Positions 16,504 through 22,711 of a DNA stretch of 54,266 bases are shown piece by piece (the stretch's first letter is position 1; every line of letters begins with the position of its first letter). This DNA is from an uncultured Actinomyces sp. (GTDB taxonomy: Bacteria > Actinomycetota > Actinomycetes > Actinomycetales > Actinomycetaceae): contig URAS01000016.1 of NCBI GenBank assembly GCA_900545825.1, positions 1 through 54,266 on the forward strand, written 5' to 3'. The notes below the pieces were generated by a model. It was not told where the DNA came from. It was given only the letters and a program-made list of their open reading frames with translations, and searched no databases. The position numbers and the translations under genes are program-made.

Positions 16504-17556
16504 CTACATGGACGGGATGAGGGCGTGGAGGATGTAGAAGCAGACGGCGGCGACACCCGCGGCCGCCGGCAGCGTGAGCACCCACGCGACGGCGATGTTG
16601 CCGGCGACGCCCCACCGCACGGCGCTCAGCCGCTTCGTCGCGCCGACGCCCATGATGGCGGCCGACACCGACTGGGTGGTGGAAATCGGGGCGTGGAACA
16701 CGTAGGCGGCGAGGTAGAGGACCGTGGCCGACGTCGTCTCGGCGACGAAACCGTGCGCCGGCGTCACCGCGATGACCTTCGTGCCGAGCGTCCGCATGAT
16801 GCGGCCGCCGCCGAAATACGTACCCAGCGAGATCGCCGACGCCGCGGCCAGCTTGACCCACAGGGGGATGACCAGCGCGCCGCCGTCGGGCTGCGGCGTG
16901 TGGTAGCCCGCGGCCAGGAGGACCATGACGATGACGCCCATCGTCTTCTGGGCGTCCTGCAGGCCGTGGCCCAGCGCCATCGCGGCGGCCGAGAACCGCT
17001 GGAGGAACCGGAACCGGCTCATCGTCTGGTGGTAGGGTGCGTTGGCAAACAGCAAGAGGACGAGCTTCATCAGCACGAACGCGACGAAGAAGCCGATGAG
17101 CGGCGACACGACCATGGGGATGATGACGTGGCTGACGATGCCCGACCAGTAGACGACCGTCGAGGACGCCAGGCCTGCGCCCGCTAGCGCGCCGATGAGG
17201 GCGTGCGACGACGAGGACGGCAGCCCGAACCACCACGTGATGAGGTTCCACACGATGGCGCCGAGTAGCGCCGAGAGGATGATCGTCAGGCCGTAGAGGC
17301 GGACGTCGTGGCTGGTCGCCTCGGTGTAGTGGGAAATGTCGATGATGCCTTCGCCGATGGTCGAGGCAACCCCGGTGCCCAGCATGGCCCCGAGGATGTT
17401 CATCCCCGCCGCCATCAACAGGGCGGCCTTCGGCTTCATGGCGTTCGTTGATACGCAGGTCGCGATGGCGTTGGCCGCGTCGTGGAAGCCGTTCGTAAAG
17501 TCGAATGCCAGGGCGACCGCGATCGTCACGATGACGACGACGAGGATGGGATCCAC
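16504..17556 (-). CDS. pit: Low-affinity inorganic phosphate transporter (Pit family)
   Basis: A 350-aa membrane permease that imports phosphate (usually as a metal-phosphate complex) driven by the proton gradient. The two PHO-4 signatures are DFTNGFHDAANAIAT near the N-terminus and a second half with GHGLQDAQKTMG; SSSSHALIGALAGAG and FHAPISTTQS are also typical. About 10 helices are present. The GTG at 17556 follows AAGGAG at 7 nt and begins 1 nt after the DUF47 stop, so translation is coupled; upstream in-frame codons belong to the preceding gene. DUF47-pit pairs are a standard phosphate-uptake module. Confidence 0.93.
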   Translation of the reverse strand: MDPILVVVIVTIAVALAFDFTNGFHDAANAIATCVSTNAMKPKAALLMAAGMNILGAMLGTGVASTIGEGIIDISHYTEATSHDVRLYGLTIILSALLGAIVWNLITWWFGLPSSSSHALIGALAGAGLASSTVVYWSGIVSHVIIPMVVSPLIGFFVAFVLMKLVLLLFANAPYHQTMSRFRFLQRFSAAAMALGHGLQDAQKTMGVIVMVLLAAGYHTPQPDGGALVIPLWVKLAAASAISLGTYFGGGRIMRTLGTKVIAVTPAHGFVAETTSATVLYLAAYVFHAPISTTQSVSAAIMGVGATKRLSAVRWGVAGNIAVAWVLTLPAAAGVAAVCFYILHALIPSM

Positions 17557-17557
17557 G

Positions 17558-18178
17558 TCAGGACTCCTTGAGGTAGACGGCTTCGACCGTGTTGGCGAGG
17601 ATCTCGAAACGGTCGACACACGCCTCCAGGGACTCGATGATGTCCTTGAACTTGATGACGGTGATGGGGTCGGGCACAGCGTCGAACAGCTCGCCGATCA
17701 TCTTGCGGTAGGCCTTGTCGCCCTCGTTTTCCAGGCGGTTGATCTCGACGGTGAAGGACCGCAGGTTCTTCAGGGTCTTGAGCTTCGGCATGGCCTCGGC
17801 GGTCAGTTCGGCGCACTGCTGGATGATCTCGACCTGCTCGGTGACCCGCGAGGGGATATCGCCGATCTTGTAGAGGACGATCTTGTCGGCGACCTCGTCG
17901 ATGAGGTCGACGCAGTCGTCGAGCGTGGACGCGAGCAGCGAGATGTCGTCGCGGTCCAGGGGCGTGACGAAGGTCTGGTCGAGCATCGTCGCGACGGAGT
18001 GTGTCACCTCGTCGTTGCGGTGTTCGACGTCATGCAGGGTGTTGCGGTACTGGGCCCGTTCGTCCTGGGGGACAGAGATGGTCTGCGCCAACAGTCCGGT
18101 CGCTTCGAGAAGGTTGTCGCCCGCCTTGGTGAACAGGTCATAGAAGTCCGCTTTTGGACCTTTTCGTCGCAGTCCCAC
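17558..18178 (-). CDS. DUF47 PhoU-like Pit accessory protein
   Basis: A 206-aa all-alpha, PhoU-like cytoplasmic protein. DUF47 proteins accompany Pit transporters and are thought to tune their activity. Long charged helices with Glu/Asp-rich faces (LDDCVDLIDEVADKIVLY, INRLENEGDKAYRKMIGELF) are characteristic and can bind metal clusters in PhoU relatives. I start it at the GTG (18178) just after GGAGG; a TTG at 18205 is in frame but the ribosome site lies inside that extension. The upstream region has two GTTCA(C/T)GGT half-sites (around 18260 and 18227, 33 bp apart), too weak to call a PHO box. A structured RNA lies upstream at 18436-18524. Confidence 0.88.
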   Translation of the reverse strand: MGLRRKGPKADFYDLFTKAGDNLLEATGLLAQTISVPQDERAQYRNTLHDVEHRNDEVTHSVATMLDQTFVTPLDRDDISLLASTLDDCVDLIDEVADKIVLYKIGDIPSRVTEQVEIIQQCAELTAEAMPKLKTLKNLRSFTVEINRLENEGDKAYRKMIGELFDAVPDPITVIKFKDIIESLEACVDRFEILANTVEAVYLKES

Positions 18179-18435
18179 GATTCCTCCGAAAGGACGAAGT
18201 GACAATACCGGTCTTAAGGCTAGACCATGAACGCGAGGTTACGGGCATCGCCCAAAACCGTGAACGGGGCGCGCACGAATTCGTCACATGACGGACGGGC
18301 GGAATCGCTGGAACAATGCGACTAAAGTCCCCGCGGTTAGTTCAGGGTAGCCGAAATTTTTTCGCCCTCCTGGCCCCTGTGGCCGTGGCCCTTTGCCATG
18401 ACGGTGACGCACTTCCGAGGGCGTCCGCGGGCAGC

Positions 18436-18524
18436 AAAAAGACGCCGGACCGAGAAGCGCCAGTCGGCGCGAAGGCCGCTCGTAGCGGCTGATAATGGAG
18501 CCCGGGGCTAAACGGTCCGGCGCC
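18436..18524 (-). ncRNA. Candidate structured small RNA or leader RNA
   Basis: On the reverse strand a compact multibranch fold can be drawn. A closing stem of 10 perfect pairs (18513-18522 with 18443-18452) encloses three hairpins: AGCC/GGCT (18499-18509), GCCGC/GCGGC (18475-18489) and GCGCC/GGCGC (18457-18470). The closing stem runs directly into TCTTTTTGC, so it doubles as an intrinsic terminator. TAGAGT (18537-18532) ends 7 nt before the first G of the RNA, with TTGTGC 19 bp further up, so a promoter fits. It could be a free sRNA of about 89 nt or a premature-termination leader for DUF47-pit, 258 nt downstream. I do not recognise it as a named RNA family. Confidence 0.5.
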
Positions 18525-18646
18525 GATTTCCACTCTACCGGGGCGGAGCCGTCCGCGCACAATCACGGCGGCTCGCGGGCGTGGTGGGCGCCACGACTTT
18601 CCCGCATGGTTTTGGGGCTGGGGAAAGTGTGCAACCATGGTGGGCG

Positions 18647-19474
18647 ATGAGTGAGACCGAAACGACGCCAAAGACGCGGACATCCATGGGGGTGGCCGCG
18701 GGGACGCTCGTGTGTGCGGGGTTGGCGTTGGTGCTGGCGGCGTACGCGCCCGCCGACATCATCACCGCGCTGGTCGTTGTCGCGATCGTCCTGTTCGCCG
18801 CCGGGTGGGGCAGGCTCACCCACGCTCCCGCGCCCGCCGTGTCGGGCGTCGTCGTCGCCCTCATCGGGCTGGCCAGCGTCGTCGCGGTGCGCGTGACGAT
18901 GGACGCCGCGTGGGCGACAATCGTCGGCGCGTTTGCCCTGGTCGTCGCCTTCCTTGGCGAGATGTTCCGCGGTCGCTCGCGCACGTCGGTGCTGGGGTCG
19001 TTGGCGACCTCGATTACCGGCGTCATCATCGCTTTGTCGTCTGGGGGATGGGTGGCGTTAGAGAACTGCCGGATGTGGCTGGTTCTTGCCTATCCGATGG
19101 GGATTTGCCTGGTCGTCGCCGGTTTGTGCCTGCTCGTCAAGGGCGAGTTGTGGGTGCGCGCCAGCGTGTCGATTCTCGCGTGCACCCTGGCCGGCCTGGC
19201 CGCGGTGGGGATCGTCAAGGCGACGGGTCTGGGTGGGGACGATTCGATCCTCGTCCTCACGACGTCGGTGGGGGCGGCCGAGCCGCTCATCGCCATGCTC
19301 ACGATCTTCGGGGCGTTTGGCCTGGTCGCGGGCCTGGTGGTCGCGGGCTGCCACATCCTTTTCTCGGGGCGGATGCGTCCGACGTCGGTGATTGGGGCGG
19401 TGGCGCTCGGCCTCATCCCGTGGCTGACGATGGCCGTCCCGGTCTACGCGTTCGCGCGTCTGGCCGGCGTTTAG
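18647..19474 (+). CDS. Polytopic membrane protein of unknown function
   Basis: A 275-aa protein with about eight hydrophobic segments, a short acidic N-terminus (MSETETTPKTR) and few charges elsewhere, such as EMFRGRSR between two helices. I recognise no family motif and no transporter signature. The ATG at 18647 was chosen as the first start giving a compact cytosolic tail; an in-frame upstream ATG would add a segment with poor coding character. No clear ribosome site is visible. It is followed 90 nt later by the nitrobindin operon, which has its own leaderless promoter, so it is probably a single-gene unit. Confidence 0.7.
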   Translation: MSETETTPKTRTSMGVAAGTLVCAGLALVLAAYAPADIITALVVVAIVLFAAGWGRLTHAPAPAVSGVVVALIGLASVVAVRVTMDAAWATIVGAFALVVAFLGEMFRGRSRTSVLGSLATSITGVIIALSSGGWVALENCRMWLVLAYPMGICLVVAGLCLLVKGELWVRASVSILACTLAGLAAVGIVKATGLGGDDSILVLTTSVGAAEPLIAMLTIFGAFGLVAGLVVAGCHILFSGRMRPTSVIGAVALGLIPWLTMAVPVYAFARLAGV

Positions 19475-19550
19475 TCGGCGTCTCGCCGCCGTCTCGCCGC
19501 CGTCTTGCCCTCGTGTGGCGCGTACCATAGCGCGGCCGGCCCGGGCACCA

Positions 19551-19556
19551 TAGGCT
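19551..19556 (+). promoter_or_regulatory. Leaderless -10 of the nitrobindin operon
   Basis: TAGGCT, 7 nt (GGTGGCC), then the ATG at 19564. It has the same hexamer and spacing as upstream of the LssY-like gene. Confidence 0.6.
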
Positions 19557-19563
19557 GGTGGCC

Positions 19564-20151
19564 ATGATGACCTTGCCGGAGAACCTTGACCCCCAGCTGT
19601 ATCCGCTCGCCTGGATGATTGGGACGTGGCGTGGCTGGGGGACCGCGCCCGCCCTCGGCGACGCCTCGGAAGAGGACACGCCGTTGCTCATCGACCTCGA
19701 CGTGACGGTTGACGGCCAGTGCGTGCGCCACGAACTGTCGGTGCGTTACGCGGCGCCGCGCCACGACCTCGAGGTGACGGCCGACGCCCGCAGCGGGCGG
19801 TTGGCGTTGCGGCCGACGGAGGGCGGCTGGACCGAGGACGGCGTGTGGACGCCAGAACGGTCCGAGCCGGCGGACGGGCCCGACACCGAGACGTTTAGCG
19901 AGGGCCCGTTGGCGATCGAGGGCGGCCGCTTCGGCGGGTCCGGCCTGTGGGCGATGCGCAGCCTCGGCCCGCGCGTGGCCGCCCGGCTGGCCGACATCAC
20001 GGACATGCAGTACTTCGACACGCGCGTCATCGACGGCACGCGGATGTATGGCCTGGTGGGCGGCGAAATGATGTGGGCCGAAGAGGTCGCCCTCAACGGA
20101 CAGGAGTTCTCGCCCTCGGTGACGGCGCGACTGGGGCGGGTGGAGTCGTGA
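19564..20151 (+). CDS. Nitrobindin-like (FABP-family) heme protein
   Basis: A 195-aa ten-stranded beta-barrel protein of the nitrobindin (DUF1794/THAP4-like) family. Members bind heme b and have been linked to NO binding and peroxynitrite isomerisation. The family signature GxWxGxG appears as MIGTWRGWGTA near residue 20. The conserved C-terminal part ARLADITDMQYFDTRVIDGTRMYGLVGGEMMWAEEV is recognisable in sections. The ATG at 19564 sits 7 nt after TAGGCT, so I treat it as the leaderless start; a GTG 6 nt upstream is also in frame. It overlaps ygfZ by 4 nt (GTGA) and is followed by dtd. The fold is clear; heme ligation was not checked beyond motif level. Confidence 0.88.
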   Translation: MMTLPENLDPQLYPLAWMIGTWRGWGTAPALGDASEEDTPLLIDLDVTVDGQCVRHELSVRYAAPRHDLEVTADARSGRLALRPTEGGWTEDGVWTPERSEPADGPDTETFSEGPLAIEGGRFGGSGLWAMRSLGPRVAARLADITDMQYFDTRVIDGTRMYGLVGGEMMWAEEVALNGQEFSPSVTARLGRVES

Positions 20152-21329
20152 CGCAGCCGCCCGACTATCTGCAGATCATCGACGACGCCGCGGGCGAACA
20201 GTATGCCCTGGCCGTCGGCGCCGGGGCCTGCGTCCTGCCCGACCGCGACACGGTGACGGTGACGGGCCCGGACCGCCTGACGTGGCTGACCACGCTGTCC
20301 AGCCAGATCGTCAGCGATATCGGAGAGGACTCGCGTGAACTGCTGCTGCTCGATGCGGCCGGCCATATTTCGTTCGCCTGCGGGGTGATCGACGACGGCC
20401 AGACGACGTGGCTGCTGACAGACGCGGGCTGCGGCCAGCCGCTGGCCGCGTTCCTTGATTCCATGCGGTTCATGTTGCGCGTCGAGGTCGCCGACCGCTC
20501 CGCCGACATCGTCCACGTCGGCATGCGCGCCACCGGCCCGGTCGCCGACGCGTTCGCCGCGCTGGCCGCCCGGTCCGACGCGATCGTCGGCCTGTGGCAG
20601 GACCCGTGGCCCGGCGTCACCCCGGGCGGGACGACGTATACGTGCGTTCCCGAGCACCCGGGCGCACAGTGGTCGGGGGCGATCGCCCTCGTCGCGCGCG
20701 AGCAGGCCGACGCCGTCGTGGCCGACGCCCTCGCTGAAGCGGGCAAGCGCGCCGGTTTTCCGTTGGAGACCGAGGATGGGTACGCCGTTAATGCTCCGCG
20801 CCTGGTCGGGCAGGGCGCGTGGGAGGCTCGGCGGATCCAGTCGTGGCGTCCGCGTTTTTCCCGCGAGGTCGACGCCCGGTCGGTCCCGCACGAACTCGAC
20901 TGGCTGCGCAGCGCCGTCCACCTCGAGAAGGGCTGCTACTGCGGGCAAGAGACGGTCGCCCGGATCGTCAACTTGGGACGTCCTCCGCGCCGGCTCGTCA
21001 TGTGCCACATCGACGGCTCCCGATCGCTGATCCCGCCGCCGGGCACGCCCGTCGTCATTGGCACCCGCGAGGTCGGGCGGCTGACGTCGGTGGCGCGCGA
21101 CGCGTGGGACGGCCCGATCGGCCTCGCCCTCATCAAACGCAACGCGCCGGATCAGGCGGCGCAGCTCGTGTGGACCGAGGGCGACACCGAATACCGCGTC
21201 GACGTCACGCTGGTGCCGATCGTCGACCCCGCGGGCAAGTCCGCGGTCAGCCCCGACCAACGCCCGGGCGCGGGCGTGGGGCGCCTGCCCGGCGCCGCCG
21301 ACCACATGCGCCTGGGCGGCACGATTTAG
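20148..21329 (+). CDS. ygfZ: YgfZ/GcvT-like folate-binding Fe-S cluster protein
   Basis: A 393-aa protein related to the T-protein of glycine cleavage. YgfZ proteins use folate to help maintain or repair Fe-S enzymes such as MiaB and RNA-modifying enzymes. The defining motif KGCYxGQE is present as LEKGCYCGQETVAR. The N-terminal GcvT fold includes VTVTGPDRLTWLTTLSSQIV. The C-terminus is longer than in E. coli (326 aa), with a Pro/Gly-rich tail. The GTG at 20148 overlaps the nitrobindin stop, so translation is coupled; dtd follows 15 nt later. The neighbour combination (heme barrel, Fe-S repair, D-aminoacyl-tRNA editing) is common in actinobacteria. Confidence 0.92.
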   Translation: MTQPPDYLQIIDDAAGEQYALAVGAGACVLPDRDTVTVTGPDRLTWLTTLSSQIVSDIGEDSRELLLLDAAGHISFACGVIDDGQTTWLLTDAGCGQPLAAFLDSMRFMLRVEVADRSADIVHVGMRATGPVADAFAALAARSDAIVGLWQDPWPGVTPGGTTYTCVPEHPGAQWSGAIALVAREQADAVVADALAEAGKRAGFPLETEDGYAVNAPRLVGQGAWEARRIQSWRPRFSREVDARSVPHELDWLRSAVHLEKGCYCGQETVARIVNLGRPPRRLVMCHIDGSRSLIPPPGTPVVIGTREVGRLTSVARDAWDGPIGLALIKRNAPDQAAQLVWTEGDTEYRVDVTLVPIVDPAGKSAVSPDQRPGAGVGRLPGAADHMRLGGTI

Positions 21330-21344
21330 CGCGGAAGGAACACG

Positions 21345-21770
21345 ATGCGAGCAGTCATTCAGGTCGCCCGCGACGCCTCGGTGAGCGTCGACGGCCAGGT
21401 CATTGGGGCGTACGAGGGTCTCGGCCTCATGGTGCTGTTGGGGGTCACCCACACCGACGGCAAAGCCGAGATCGAACGCGTGGCGCGCAAGATCGCCCAG
21501 CTGCGGATCCTCCCCGACGAGCGCTCGGCCGAGGAAGAGGGCGCGCCGATCCTCCTCATCAGCCAGTTCACCCTGTACGGAGACACCCGCAAGGGCCGTC
21601 GCCCCACGTGGTCGAAGGCCGCGCCCGGCGATGTCGCCGAACCGATCTACGAGGCCGTCGCCGACGAGATCCGCCGCTACGGTTTGACCGTCGAGCAGGG
21701 GCGCTTCGGCGCGATGATGGACGTGTCGTTCACCAACGTCGGTCCCTGCACGATCCTTATCGAGGCTTAG
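21345..21770 (+). CDS. dtd: D-aminoacyl-tRNA deacylase
   Basis: A 141-aa homodimeric editing enzyme that removes D-amino acids (and Gly) mischarged on tRNAs. The active-site motif SQFTLYGDTRKGRRPTW is nearly canonical. The Gly-cisPro motif reads TNVGPCTI where most enzymes have NDGPVT; Gly and Pro, the residues that gate L-amino acids, are kept. The ATG at 21345 follows GGAAGGA at suitable spacing. It is the last gene of the nitrobindin-ygfZ-dtd operon. Its stop codon lies inside a hairpin shared with the convergent macrodomain gene. Confidence 0.96.
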   Translation: MRAVIQVARDASVSVDGQVIGAYEGLGLMVLLGVTHTDGKAEIERVARKIAQLRILPDERSAEEEGAPILLISQFTLYGDTRKGRRPTWSKAAPGDVAEPIYEAVADEIRRYGLTVEQGRFGAMMDVSFTNVGPCTILIEA

Positions 21771-21798
21771 CGCGCGGGCCCGGCGTCCCGGCGCGCTA
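21768..21798. terminator. Hairpin carrying both convergent stop codons
   Basis: TAGCGCGC (21768-21775) pairs with GCGCGCTA (21791-21798), with further CCCGG pairing inside. The first three bases are the dtd stop and the last three, read in reverse, are the macrodomain stop. A bidirectional terminator is likely despite the lack of a T-run. Confidence 0.55.
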
Positions 21799-22335
21799 CT
21801 CCTCGCCGGGGTACACGGCCTCGTCGATGACGCGCCCCCATACCCGCATGTAACGGTCATCGAACAGGCAGAACGTGACACTCGGCAGGTCGGCGAGGGA
21901 TTCCAACGCGATGCCGACGGCCTCGATGGCGCAGTGGGCGACCGTCTCGTGGTCCCACCCGTAGACGCCTGCACCCAGTGCGGGGAAGGCGATCTCGCTC
22001 AGGGCGAGGGCGTGGGCGACCTCGAGGCACGAGTAGAAGCAGCGGGTGAGCGTCTCTGGGCGCACGTCGCCGGCGTTCACGTTGGGCGCGACCGTGTGGA
22101 TGACCCACGGCGCCGGCAGGTCGAAACCGGGGGTCGCCACGGCGCAGCCCGGTTCCAGGCCCTGCGGCAGGGAGGTTGCCCGCAGCTGGCGGCACGCGTC
22201 GAGCAGCTGGGGTCCCGCGGCCCGGTGGATGGCGCCGTCGACCCCGCCACCGCCCAGCAGGCCCGAATTGGCGGCGTTGACGATCGCGTCGACGTGAAGG
22301 GTCGTGATGTCCGCGGTGATGAGGTGGATATCCAT
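21796..22335 (-). CDS. Macrodomain protein (ADP-ribose / O-acetyl-ADP-ribose hydrolase)
   Basis: A 179-aa single macrodomain of the MacroD/YmdB type, which binds ADP-ribose and can deacetylate O-acetyl-ADP-ribose or remove mono-ADP-ribose from proteins. The ligand loop NAANSGLLGGGGVDGAIHRAAG matches the catalytic consensus, and the second phosphate loop GAGVYGWD is present. The ATG at 22335 lies 6 nt after a reverse-strand TACGCT, with no Shine-Dalgarno site, so the mRNA is probably leaderless. It is a single gene between dtd (convergent) and the clpC region (divergent). No partner ADP-ribosyltransferase or sirtuin is visible. Confidence 0.94.
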   Translation of the reverse strand: MDIHLITADITTLHVDAIVNAANSGLLGGGGVDGAIHRAAGPQLLDACRQLRATSLPQGLEPGCAVATPGFDLPAPWVIHTVAPNVNAGDVRPETLTRCFYSCLEVAHALALSEIAFPALGAGVYGWDHETVAHCAIEAVGIALESLADLPSVTFCLFDDRYMRVWGRVIDEAVYPGEE

Positions 22336-22341
22336 ACCTCG

Positions 22342-22347
22342 AGCGTA
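22342..22347 (-). promoter_or_regulatory. Leaderless -10 of the macrodomain gene
   Basis: Reverse-strand TACGCT, 6 nt (CGAGGT), then the ATG at 22335. Confidence 0.5.
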
Positions 22348-22438
22348 GGCCCACGCAGGGGAGCAGATATGGCGAACGGTCGGACACCATCCGAAGACGA
22401 TGCCCGACCGCGTTCCCCATTCCAGAGAGAGGTGATCA

Positions 22439-22501
22439 ATGATGATCAGATCTCAATGTCGCCGTTTCCGGCTACGCCTCACTTTACTCGTGCTCGTCTG
22501 A
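22439..22501 (+). CDS. Possible 20-codon upstream ORF before clpC
   Basis: ATG ATG follows an unusually good ribosome site (GAGAGAGGTGATCA). The predicted peptide is 20 aa: a basic half with five Arg and one Cys, then a hydrophobic LTLLVLV end. Two small hairpins follow the stop (GCACC/GGTGC and TGCAC/GTGCA). It lies 210 nt upstream of clpC. It could be a translated leader peptide, a tiny membrane-active peptide or chance; there is no homology to lean on. Confidence 0.35.
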   Translation: MMIRSQCRRFRLRLTLLVLV

Positions 22502-22635
22502 AATGGCACCCCGGTGCGCGACTTTTCATTCTGTTCGACAAGAATGCACCTTTGTGCAACGGGTACGGGGTGCGGCGGGGCGCGGCGGGGCCGTCCGGGC
22601 CTCTCGGGGTCGGCCAGTTGGCGCGGAAACCCTCA

Positions 22636-22649
22636 CGCCGCTGGCGAAC
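22636..22649. promoter_or_regulatory. ClgR-box-like site upstream of clpC
   Basis: CGCCGCTGGCGAAC fits the corynebacterial ClgR consensus CGCYNANRGCGWWS with one mismatch (C for the central A). Its centre is about 35 bp upstream of the -10-like CATAAT (22677-22682), where an activator would sit. ClgR is known to activate clp genes in actinobacteria. Confidence 0.5.
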
Positions 22650-22711
22650 AGAAGAGCTAATCGGGCGCGGGGCCTCCATAATGGGTGAGTTACCAGAGTC
22701 AAGGAGACTTC

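Noticed and set aside
18227..18265. Two GTTCA(C/T)GGT half-sites upstream of DUF47-pit as a PHO box
   Set aside because: They are 33 bp apart with no matching 11-bp units between; PhoP needs adjacent repeats.
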